From an uncultured Collinsella sp. (GTDB lineage Bacteria > Actinomycetota > Coriobacteriia > Coriobacteriales > Coriobacteriaceae): a stretch of 38,612 bases of DNA. The stretch lies in assembly GCA_902482035.1 (NCBI GenBank), contig CABSYW010000026.1, positions 1-38,612 of the forward strand, in the 5' to 3' direction. Below are positions 9,149 to 16,181 of this stretch, piece by piece. The notes below the pieces were generated by a model that saw only the letters and a list, made by a program, of their open reading frames with translations, was not told where the DNA came from and did not search any database. Position 1 is the first letter of the stretch. Every line of letters begins with the position of its first letter. A program made the position numbers and the translations under genes.

Positions 9149-11980
9149 CTACTCCCCCAGCAGGGCCTTCTCGGGCGTGATCGGAAGCGAGCGAACCTGA
9201 TGTCCGGTGGCGTGTGCGACGGCCGAGGCCACGGCGGCAAGCGGCGTGTTGATGACGACCTCGCCGATCGACTTGGCACCAAACGGGCCCGTCGGCTCGT
9301 AGCTCGGCTCAAAGGCCACGCGAATGCTGCCGATATCCAGGCGCGTGGGCAGCTTGTAGCTCATAAAGTTGCCGGTGCGCAGGCGACCGCGGTCGTCGTG
9401 CTCGACGATCTCGTAGAGCGCGTGGCCGATACCCTGGGCAATGCCGCCCTCGGCCTGGACGCGCGCGAGTGCCTCGTTGATCACGGTGCCGCAGTCCACA
9501 GCCGCCGCGTAGTCCACCACGGTCACCTTGCCGGTGGCCTTGTCGACCTCGACCTCGGCAATGCCGGCCATAAACGGCGGGGGCGAAACGGGCAGGCAGG
9601 CAGAGGCATGCGAGGTGAGCGCGTCGCCGCCCGCGATGTTCTTGACGCACAGGTTGGCAAAGTCGCGCAGCGTGAGGTAGCGGTTCTGCTCGCGCGCGGC
9701 ACGCTCGTCGGACAGGCGCACGTACTGGCCATCGAAGACCACATCAGCGGCGTCCACATCCCACATCTGGGCGGCCTTGGCGCAGATCTTCTCACGCAGC
9801 TCGGTCGCGGCGTTCTTGGCGGCAAGGCCCGTCACGTACGTACCCGAGCTCGCGTACGAGCCGGCATCGAACGGCGACACGTCGGTGTCCACGCCGCGTA
9901 CCACGATCATTGAACTCTCCACGCCCAGCTCCTCGGCGGCAATCTGCGCCAGGATCGTGTCGACGCCCATGCCGTTATCGGTGGCGCCGGTGCCGATGGT
10001 AATGAAGCCGTCCTCTTCCAGGCGCATGTCGATGCCGGCGATGTCCACGTTGGAGATGCCCGAGCCCTGCATGGTGAGCGCGCAGCCCAGGGCGCGCACG
10101 CGGTCGCCCAGGTCGACGGCCAGCGGCTTATCGCGCCAGCCGATCATGTCCATTGCACGCAGCAGGCAGCGGTCGAGTGCGCAGGCGTTGAGCTTTTCGT
10201 TGTAGTACTGCGGCATGATTTCGCCCTCGCGCACGATGTTCTTAAGGCGCAGGTCGGCGGGATCCATGCGCAGCATGTCGGCGAGCTCGTTGACGGCGCT
10301 CTCCACGGCAAACTGGCCCTGGGTGGCACCGTAGCCGCGATACGCGCCGCCGCGGTTGGTATTGGTGTAGACGGCGTCCCAGCTAAAGCGGCTCGCCTTC
10401 ACGTGGTTGTAGATGGGCAGGCTCTTGTGGCCCGAAAGGCCGATCGTCGTGGTGGCATGCTCGCCATAAGCGCCGGCGTTGGACAGCGTGTGCAGGTCGA
10501 TGGCCGTGATGGTGCCGTCGTTCATGGCGCCCAGCTTAACGGTCATCTGCATCTGGTGGCGCGAGTTGCCCGCGGTGATGGTCTCCTCGCGGGTGTAGCA
10601 GCAGTAGCTCGGACGACCAGTCTGCTGGGTCACGAACGCCACGAAGATTTCGCAGCAGCCCGTCTGCTTGGAGCCAAAGCCGCCACCGATGCGCGGCTTA
10701 ATGACTTGCACCTGCGACTGCGGAATATCGAGCGACTGCGCGACCATGCGGCGCACGTGGAAGGGCACCTGCGTCGAGGTGGTCACCGAAATGCGCCCGA
10801 ACGCGTCGGTCGTCGCGAAGGAGCGGAAAGTTTCCATGGGCGCGGTCTGCGTGGCCTGACTGGTATAGGTGCGGGTGAAGACGATGTCGCTCTGGGCGAA
10901 CGCCTCGTCAAGGTTGCCAAAATCGCTGGTACCGCTGCACACCAGGTTGCGCGGGACGTCGCCGCCCTGCGGGAACATAAAGGTCACGTCGCCCTCGGGA
11001 TGGACCACGATGTCGTTATCGAGTGCCTTGGTAAAGTCGAGCAGCGGCTCAAGCACCTCATAGTCGACCTTAATGAGTTTGAGCGCCTTGTCGGCAGCCT
11101 CCTCAGTCTCGGCGGCGACGATCGCCACCTCCTCGTTTTGGTAACGGACGAGGTTCTCGAGAATCAGGCGGTCGTAGGGACTCGGCTGCGGATAGCTCTG
11201 GCCGGCGATGGTAAAGCGGCGCTTGGGCACGTCCTCGTAGGTGTAGACGCCCACGACGCCGGGCACCTTCAGGGCGCGCGACGTATCAATGGAGCGGATC
11301 TTGGCGCGGGCATAGGGGCTGCGCTTGAGTTTGACGATCAGGGCGCCGGCGGGCACCAAGTCGCCCGTGTAGACGGGACGCCCCTCGAGCAGGGCCTTCG
11401 AGTCCTTCTTGGGCTGCTTGTGGGTGATCTGCTTATACGAGACGCCATCGCAGCTGGTGTTATTGACCGGCAGCTCGGGCATCTCAAAGCCCACCTGCAC
11501 GCCAGACTCATTGAGGAAGCGCACAATGGCGCGCAGCTGGCTCTCGTAGCCGCTGCAACGGCAGAGGTTGCCGGCAAGCTGGCGCGAGAGCTCCTCGCGC
11601 GTGGCGACGAGGCTCGGGGCCTCCTTGGCGGCGCGGGCAAGCGCCAGCACGTTCATAATGAGGCCGGGGGCGCAAAAACCGCACTGCTCGGCGCCTTCGG
11701 CAGCCATCGCACGGGCCAGCGCCTCAGACTCGGCTTTGAGGCCCTCGAGCGTGGTGATGGTGTGGCCCTCGACGCGAGCGGCGGGAACCGAGCAGCTCAG
11801 CACCGGGTCGCCGTCGAGCCACACCGTGCACAGGCCGCAGTTGGTGGTCTCACAGGCGCAGCGCACCGACGCACAACCCTGCTCGCGCAGCAACGCGAAG
11901 AGCATGGTATCGGGGGCAATCTGAACCTTGACCTTACAGCCGTTGAGCGTAAAGGAAAGATCGATGAGTTTGGCAGCCAT
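9149..11980 (-). CDS. Molybdenum hydroxylase, fused 2Fe-2S and molybdopterin-binding subunit (XdhD type)
   Basis: A xanthine-dehydrogenase-family enzyme that hydroxylates a purine or another N-heterocycle. Residues 1-155 form the two 2Fe-2S domains: Cys43, 48, 51, 63 (plant-ferredoxin type) and Cys100, 103, 140, 142. The molybdopterin domains follow, with GGGFGSK at about 432-438 and the candidate catalytic Glu at about 907 in KSIGEVVINTP. The Fe-S/Mo fusion without an FAD domain, at 943 residues, resembles E. coli XdhD (956), a group linked to selenium-dependent hydroxylases. The FAD subunit is encoded just upstream with a 1-nt overlap (TAATG), so both are made together. The substrate cannot be read from sequence. 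A hairpin follows 31 nt after the stop. Confidence 0.88.
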   Translation of the reverse strand: MAAKLIDLSFTLNGCKVKVQIAPDTMLFALLREQGCASVRCACETTNCGLCTVWLDGDPVLSCSVPAARVEGHTITTLEGLKAESEALARAMAAEGAEQCGFCAPGLIMNVLALARAAKEAPSLVATREELSRQLAGNLCRCSGYESQLRAIVRFLNESGVQVGFEMPELPVNNTSCDGVSYKQITHKQPKKDSKALLEGRPVYTGDLVPAGALIVKLKRSPYARAKIRSIDTSRALKVPGVVGVYTYEDVPKRRFTIAGQSYPQPSPYDRLILENLVRYQNEEVAIVAAETEEAADKALKLIKVDYEVLEPLLDFTKALDNDIVVHPEGDVTFMFPQGGDVPRNLVCSGTSDFGNLDEAFAQSDIVFTRTYTSQATQTAPMETFRSFATTDAFGRISVTTSTQVPFHVRRMVAQSLDIPQSQVQVIKPRIGGGFGSKQTGCCEIFVAFVTQQTGRPSYCCYTREETITAGNSRHQMQMTVKLGAMNDGTITAIDLHTLSNAGAYGEHATTTIGLSGHKSLPIYNHVKASRFSWDAVYTNTNRGGAYRGYGATQGQFAVESAVNELADMLRMDPADLRLKNIVREGEIMPQYYNEKLNACALDRCLLRAMDMIGWRDKPLAVDLGDRVRALGCALTMQGSGISNVDIAGIDMRLEEDGFITIGTGATDNGMGVDTILAQIAAEELGVESSMIVVRGVDTDVSPFDAGSYASSGTYVTGLAAKNAATELREKICAKAAQMWDVDAADVVFDGQYVRLSDERAAREQNRYLTLRDFANLCVKNIAGGDALTSHASACLPVSPPPFMAGIAEVEVDKATGKVTVVDYAAAVDCGTVINEALARVQAEGGIAQGIGHALYEIVEHDDRGRLRTGNFMSYKLPTRLDIGSIRVAFEPSYEPTGPFGAKSIGEVVINTPLAAVASAVAHATGHQVRSLPITPEKALLGE

Positions 11981-12894
11981 TAGCGCACCTCGCTAGAATC
12001 GACGCCGGGCACGCGGCGGCAGGAATACTCGTCCGTGGCAAACTTGGGGACCTGCACGGTCTCGAGCTCGCGGGCAAGCGCGGCAGAAAGCTCGATGCCG
12101 GCGGCGCGGCGCACGGCCTGCACGGCAAGCGGCGCCGAGATGCGGCGACGGTACTCAGCCGAGCCCCACAGGTTGGTGCCGTAGCTCAGGGCACGCACGG
12201 ATACGGCCAGTGTGCGTAGCTCGTCCTCGGAAGGCTGCTCGCTCACCAGGCCACATGCCTCGCCCTGCAGCAAGGTCGCGCGCAGCGGGCGGGCGCCCAC
12301 GGTGACATGCCAGCTGTTGTCCCACCAGGCGGCAGTGACGTTTAAGGAGGGGAAGTCGGTCGCGGCCTTGCGCACGGCCTCGTAGCTTGCACGGTAATCG
12401 TGCTTAACGACTACGATGTGCTCGATCACGTCGCGCACGTAACCCATGTTCACGAACTCGGCGAGCGGCACGCGGCCGGCGCCCGTCAGCTCTACATAGG
12501 AATCGAGCGCGAGGAAGGCGGAGAGCACGTCCGAGAAGCCAAAGCGGCCGTAGATGCTGCCGCCCACCGTGGCGGTGTTGCGCAGCTGCACGCCCACGAT
12601 GTCGTGGACGGCGAACTCAAAGACATTGTTGACAAGCGCGTTGAGCCCGGCATGACGCTCGAGCTGGCGCAGGGTGCACATGGCACCGATGCGAAACTCG
12701 GTCTCGGTCTCCTCGATCTGATCGAGTCCGCAGGCCGAAAGGTCAATCGCCGTCGCCACGCGACGCGAACCCAGGCGCATCCAGATGCCGCCGCCCACAA
12801 TCTTGTTGTTGCGGTTCTTCTGCAAGAGCTCATAGGCTTCGGCCGCGTTTCCAACACGGACGTAGGTACCGAACTTGAGCACGTTCTCCCCCAT
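11980..12894 (-). CDS. Molybdenum hydroxylase FAD-binding subunit (YgfM/XdhB/CoxM type)
   Basis: The FAD subunit takes electrons from the 2Fe-2S centres of the downstream partner and passes them on to an acceptor. The PCMH-type FAD fold shows IVGGGIWMRLG near residues 32-42 and NTATVGGSIYGRFGFSDV near 104-121, which correspond to the two glycine-rich pyrophosphate-binding loops. A CO dehydrogenase flavoprotein C-terminal domain completes it. 304 residues is typical of this subunit. Its stop overlaps the start of the large subunit by one base. The ATG at 12892-12894 is preceded by GAAGAG. It looks like the first gene of a two-gene operon. Confidence 0.9.
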   Translation of the reverse strand: MGENVLKFGTYVRVGNAAEAYELLQKNRNNKIVGGGIWMRLGSRRVATAIDLSACGLDQIEETETEFRIGAMCTLRQLERHAGLNALVNNVFEFAVHDIVGVQLRNTATVGGSIYGRFGFSDVLSAFLALDSYVELTGAGRVPLAEFVNMGYVRDVIEHIVVVKHDYRASYEAVRKAATDFPSLNVTAAWWDNSWHVTVGARPLRATLLQGEACGLVSEQPSEDELRTLAVSVRALSYGTNLWGSAEYRRRISAPLAVQAVRRAAGIELSAALARELETVQVPKFATDEYSCRRVPGVDSSEVR

Positions 12895-12973
12895 CTCTTC
12901 ACTTGTCCAGTACTTTTAAGTGTACCAAACGAGGAGCCGCACACCGTTTTAGGACAAAATCCACCCACCCATC

Positions 12974-13048
12974 CATAACTTGCGGTGATATACGGACTGA
13001 TTAGCCGTTCTGGGACGCTAAACAGTCCGTATATCACCGCAAGTTATG
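12974..13048. repeat. intergenic palindrome family B, copy 2 (perfect)
   Basis: Arms 12974-12999 and 13023-13048 are perfectly complementary over 26 bp around a 23-nt loop. It carries the family motif CTTGCGGTGATATA. It lies between the gdhA terminator and the FAD subunit gene. Confidence 0.9.
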
Positions 13049-13065
13049 AGGAGTCCTCCGGGATA

Positions 13066-13098
13066 GAAAAGGCTCCCAGCCGGAATGGCTGGGAGCCT
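13066..13098 (-). terminator. intrinsic terminator of gdhA
   Basis: A perfect 12-bp stem, AGGCTCCCAGCC / GGCTGGGAGCCT, with a 5-nt loop. On the minus strand it is followed by TTTTC. It lies 26 nt after the gdhA stop codon. Confidence 0.88.
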
Positions 13099-13124
13099 CA
13101 TCACAGGCTATGTCGAGCGAAGAT

Positions 13125-14480
13125 TTAGCAGACGCCCTGGGCGAGCATGGCGTCGGCGACCTTCAGGAAGCCGGCGATGTTGGCGCCCATGACAAAGTTG
13201 CCCTCCTGGCCGTACTCCTTGGCGGTGTCGTCCACGTTGTGGAACATGCCGCGCATGAGCTGCTCGAGCTTGCCGTCGACCTCCTCGAAGGTCCAGGACA
13301 GGTGCTCGGCGTTCTGGCTCATCTCCAGGCCGGACACGAGCACGCCACCGGCGTTGGCAGCCTTACCAGGCATAAAGGCAACGCCGTTCTCCTGGAAGTA
13401 GGTCGTGGCCTCGATGGTCGTGGGCATGTTCGCGCCCTCGCCGACCACCTTGCAGCCGTTGGCGACGAGCGCCTGGGCATCCTCGAGCAGCAGCGTGTTC
13501 TCGCGAGCGCAGGGCAGCGCGATGTCGCAGGGCAGCTGCCAAACGCCGCGGCCGTCGCCCTCGTGCCACACGGCGCTGGGCTTCTCGTCAACGTACATGG
13601 CGAGCGTAACGCCCTTGTCGTGGCCAGAGCGCTTCTTGTTGTAGATGTGCTCGAGCACGGTGTAGTCGATGCCGTCGGGATCCTCGACCCAGCCATGGGT
13701 ATCGGAGCAGGCGAGCACCTTGCCGCCGAGCTGAGTGACCTTCTGGACCGCGTAGATAGCGACGTTGCCGGAGCCGTGAACGACGACGTTCTTGCCCTCG
13801 AAGGAGTCGCCGCGGCTCTTAAGGTACTCGTCCACAAAGTAGGCCAGACCGTAACCGGTGGCCTCGGTACGGGCGAGCGAGCCGCCAAAGGAGAGGCCCT
13901 TGCCGGTAAGAACGCCGGTCCACTCGTTGGTCAGGCGCTTGTACTGACCGAACAGGTAGGCAACCTCGCGGCCGCCAACGCCCAGGTCGCCGGCGGGAAC
14001 GTCGGTGTTGGGGCCAATGTGGCGATAGAGCTCGGTCATGAAGGACTGGCAGAAGTGCATGATCTCGTTGTTGGACTTGCCCTTGGGGTCAAAGTCGGAG
14101 CCGCCCTTGCCGCCGCCCATGGGAAGGGTGGTCAGGCTGTTCTTGAGGATCTGCTCCAGACCCAGGAACTTGAGCATACCCAGGGTGACCGTCGGGTTAA
14201 AGCGCAGGCCGCCCTTGTAGGGTCCAATGGCAGAGTTGAACTCGACGCGGTAACCGCGGTTGACCTGAACCTTGCCCTGGTCGTCGACCCAGGGAACACG
14301 GAACATGACGATGCGCTCGGGCTCGACGAGGCGCTCAAGCAGGGCGGCCTCCTCGTACTCGGGATGGGCGTCGAGCGCCGGCTGGATGGTGCCGAGAATC
14401 TCGGTCGCGGCCTGGATGAACTCAGGCTGCTCGGGATAGCGAGCCTTGAGCTCTTCGAGAACTTTCTGCGTATAGCTCAT
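13125..14480 (-). CDS. gdhA: Glutamate dehydrogenase (probably NADP-dependent)
   Basis: Catalyses reductive amination of 2-oxoglutarate with ammonium to glutamate, or the reverse. The substrate and active-site block PMGGGKGGSDFDPKGKS contains the catalytic Lys, and YKGGLRFNPTV is the usual upstream block. The nucleotide-binding loop is VVHGSGNVAIYA. I start at the ATG at 14478-14480 (MSYTQKVLEEL), preceded by GGAGGAAGC. A further in-frame start at 14528 adds 16 unlikely residues. The result, 451 residues, matches the hexameric bacterial enzyme (E. coli GdhA 447). The gene stands alone, with its own terminator and a GC-rich hairpin (14516-14536) in its leader. Cofactor choice is inferred from the family, not proven. 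Confidence 0.96.
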   Translation of the reverse strand: MSYTQKVLEELKARYPEQPEFIQAATEILGTIQPALDAHPEYEEAALLERLVEPERIVMFRVPWVDDQGKVQVNRGYRVEFNSAIGPYKGGLRFNPTVTLGMLKFLGLEQILKNSLTTLPMGGGKGGSDFDPKGKSNNEIMHFCQSFMTELYRHIGPNTDVPAGDLGVGGREVAYLFGQYKRLTNEWTGVLTGKGLSFGGSLARTEATGYGLAYFVDEYLKSRGDSFEGKNVVVHGSGNVAIYAVQKVTQLGGKVLACSDTHGWVEDPDGIDYTVLEHIYNKKRSGHDKGVTLAMYVDEKPSAVWHEGDGRGVWQLPCDIALPCARENTLLLEDAQALVANGCKVVGEGANMPTTIEATTYFQENGVAFMPGKAANAGGVLVSGLEMSQNAEHLSWTFEEVDGKLEQLMRGMFHNVDDTAKEYGQEGNFVMGANIAGFLKVADAMLAQGVC

Positions 14481-14515
14481 GCTTCCTCCAATTGATGGAA
14501 AAGAAAGGTGTCGTT

Positions 14516-14536
14516 CGCGGCGTACCATGCGCCGCG
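14516..14536 (-). promoter_or_regulatory. leader hairpin upstream of gdhA
   Basis: CGCGGCG and CGCCGCG form a perfect 7-bp stem around a 7-nt loop, 36 nt upstream of the gdhA start. The AT-richer bases further upstream may hold the promoter, but no pair of boxes is convincing. Confidence 0.4.
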
Positions 14537-14694
14537 AGCTTTATCGAGTATGGATAATATCGCACTGTTGCAGCAAAGTTTCGCATAAGCCGACGAGCAG
14601 ATGTTTCGTTTTGATTACGATGCAGGTAGAAGCGTTTTTGAGTGTCTGACGTGCAAAACCTGTGTTTCAAACCTGTTTCGTCCACGTGTTCCAA

Positions 14695-14729
14695 ACCACC
14701 ACAAAGGTGCCTGTCCCCAATGTGGTGGT
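14695..14729 (-). terminator. hairpin downstream of the DUF3343 gene
   Basis: ACCACCACA and TGTGGTGGT form a 9-bp perfect stem 8 nt after the stop codon of the DUF3343 gene. On the minus strand the loop contains GGGGACAGGCACC. Only TT follows the stem, so terminator function is tentative. Confidence 0.4.
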
Positions 14730-14737
14730 GTTGGTGG

Positions 14738-15133
14738 TTAGAGGACGAGCTGATGGTAGTCGGCGGGGGTTATGCGGCCTTCGGTGGCAGCGCGGAAGGC
14801 GGCGAGGGCATCGCCGGAGAACGGCATGGCCCAGCAAAGCCCACAGCCGGCAGTAATGGAGCTCGGCAATGGCATGATGCGCCCAGGCACACCGGCGGCA
14901 AGGCACAGCTGCTCGCATTCCATCACATCGAAAGTGCTGTCGAACGACACGATGATCTTGCGCTCGTGGTCGAGGGCATCGCCGGACGGGCCTTCGCGGT
15001 GTGCCTCACGATACGCCGCGGCGGCCGCTTCCTCTTCCGCAGTATGTCCACAGCCACCGCAGCCGCAGGTACAGGGCTCGGAACCATCGCAAGTGCAAGG
15101 CTCTCCCGTGTCGGGGCAAATATCGTGAGACAT
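14738..15133 (-). CDS. Cys-rich DUF3343 protein (putative Se/S carrier-like)
   Basis: A small soluble protein of 131 residues. Residues 1-30 form a Cys-rich segment (Cys6, 13, 15, 21, 23, 25, 28) that looks metal- or cluster-binding. Residues about 58-110 match the DUF3343 pattern: KIIVSFDSTFDVMECEQL, GVPGRIMPLPSSI, then AGCGLC with Cys97 and Cys100. DUF3343 is annotated as putative Se/S carrier-like and is often found with selenium genes. Here it is the last gene after selA, selB, selC and mobA, 15 nt past mobA, which fits a role in selenium or sulfur handling for a molybdoenzyme. Start supported by GGAG five bases upstream. The exact function is unknown. Confidence 0.75.
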   Translation of the reverse strand: MSHDICPDTGEPCTCDGSEPCTCGCGGCGHTAEEEAAAAAYREAHREGPSGDALDHERKIIVSFDSTFDVMECEQLCLAAGVPGRIMPLPSSITAGCGLCWAMPFSGDALAAFRAATEGRITPADYHQLVL

Positions 15134-15148
15134 GGCAACTCCAATCGT

Positions 15149-15781
15149 CTAGGCGAGTAACTCGGCCGTCGCAAACTCCTCGGGCGTATTGACGTTTTCG
15201 AAGCAGAGCGTGGAACCGGCAACCTCGACAATCTGGGGCTCATCCAGATAGCCGGCATGGACCTGGTCGATCAAACAGCGGATGCGTTGGCGGTCCTTGT
15301 CGAGCAACTCACGGGCAACCGGCGCGCAAGTCTGGCGGCGCCACACGGCGCAAAGCGGCTCAATCCCCCGCTCCTCGCGCGGCACGCACACATCGAGCGC
15401 CTCGGCCTCAACATGATCGGCAAGCGCGCCGATGAGTTCCGGCGAGACAAACGGCATATCGCAGGCGACGATCGCCACGAGCGGCAATCGGGCCGCGGCC
15501 AACGAGCTCGCGATGCCGCGCATGGCACCCGCCGGCCCCTCAAGGTCCGACACTATTCGCGGCACCAGACCGCCAAACGCGCGCTGCTCAAGATAGACAA
15601 GCTCGCTGGGACGCGAAGTCGTCACGACTAACTCGCCGGCAACTGGCGCCAGCCGACCCAGCACGCGCCCGATGAGCGGCTCGCCGCAAAACAACATCCG
15701 CGCCTTGTCGCAACCCATGCGCGACGACAGGCCGCCCGCCTGGACGACGCAAGAAAGATCGGCTCGTCTTACGGTAGTCAT
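15149..15781 (-). CDS. mobA: Molybdenum cofactor guanylyltransferase (MobA family)
   Basis: MobA attaches GMP to molybdopterin, making the bis-MGD cofactor required by formate dehydrogenase H. The nucleotide-binding start VVQAGGLSSRMGCDKARM is the family signature, followed by DLEGPAGAMRGI and a VACDMPFVSPELI metal-binding Asp region. The ATG at 15779-15781 gives 210 residues, near the usual 190-200. An ATG seven codons upstream is also possible. The frame stays open much further upstream, but that stretch is the tRNA-Sec gene and so is not coding. A MocA-type cytidylyltransferase is an alternative, since a molybdenum hydroxylase is also present. The bis-MGD enzymes in the same island favour MobA. 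Confidence 0.85.
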   Translation of the reverse strand: MTTVRRADLSCVVQAGGLSSRMGCDKARMLFCGEPLIGRVLGRLAPVAGELVVTTSRPSELVYLEQRAFGGLVPRIVSDLEGPAGAMRGIASSLAAARLPLVAIVACDMPFVSPELIGALADHVEAEALDVCVPREERGIEPLCAVWRRQTCAPVARELLDKDRQRIRCLIDQVHAGYLDEPQIVEVAGSTLCFENVNTPEEFATAELLA

Positions 15782-15935
15782 ACGGCAAAACACCCCCATC
15801 GGCATGCTCGAAACCCGGTGCACGAAGCTAAATGCAGCCGCCGAAATAGCGGCGCTACGAAAAGCTCGTGCAAAAACAAAACAGCGCCTTTGCGGCACGC
15901 AGTAAGACCGCGAGCACAAAAGCGCTGGTAGCGTA

Positions 15936-16032
15936 TGGCGGGAACGTATGTGAATCGAACACATCCAAGACGTTTTGCACGCCTCGCAACGGTTTTGAGG
16001 ACCGCGGAGCCCACCGGAGCCCATCCGTTCCC
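15936..16032 (-). tRNA. selC: tRNA-Sec (selenocysteine, anticodon UCA)
   Basis: The 97-nt gene has tRNA-Sec hallmarks. It has a long acceptor arm (GGGAACGG against ACGTTCCC, 7 of 8 paired), discriminator G and encoded CCA (complement of 15936-15938). The D-stem is 6 bp, GGGCTC/GGGCTC with G-U pairs, around a 4-nt CGGT loop. A long variable arm AGGCGT/ACGTCT and T-arm ATGTG-TTCGATT-CACAT are present. The anticodon TCA is at complement 15996-15998 in loop CCTCAAA. Odd points are C instead of the near-universal U at position 33 and a G-A mismatch at acceptor pair 8. It sits between selB and mobA on the same strand. Confidence 0.93.
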
Positions 16033-16089
16033 AAGTGCGCCGGTATTTTACCAAACCGAAACGGCTCCATCCCAAAAAGACGAACAAGA

Positions 16090-16156
16090 AGTTGCGGTGG
16101 AATAGTTCTTGCTTAGGCTGCAAGACCTCAAAAACAGGAACTATTTCACCGCAACT
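16090..16156. repeat. intergenic palindrome family B, copy 3
   Basis: Arms 16090-16111 and 16135-16156 pair at 20 of 22 positions with a 23-nt loop, and carry the AGTTGCGGTGGAATAG end motif. It lies 25 nt after the selB stop and before tRNA-Sec. Confidence 0.82.
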
Positions 16157-16181
16157 GAGGAGGCGGGAGCGGGTGACCGGC

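Noticed and set aside
15782..16123. N-terminal extension of MobA by over 100 codons
   Set aside because: The extension reads through the tRNA-Sec gene and has no MobA-like sequence; the start at 15781 is right before the nucleotide-binding motif.
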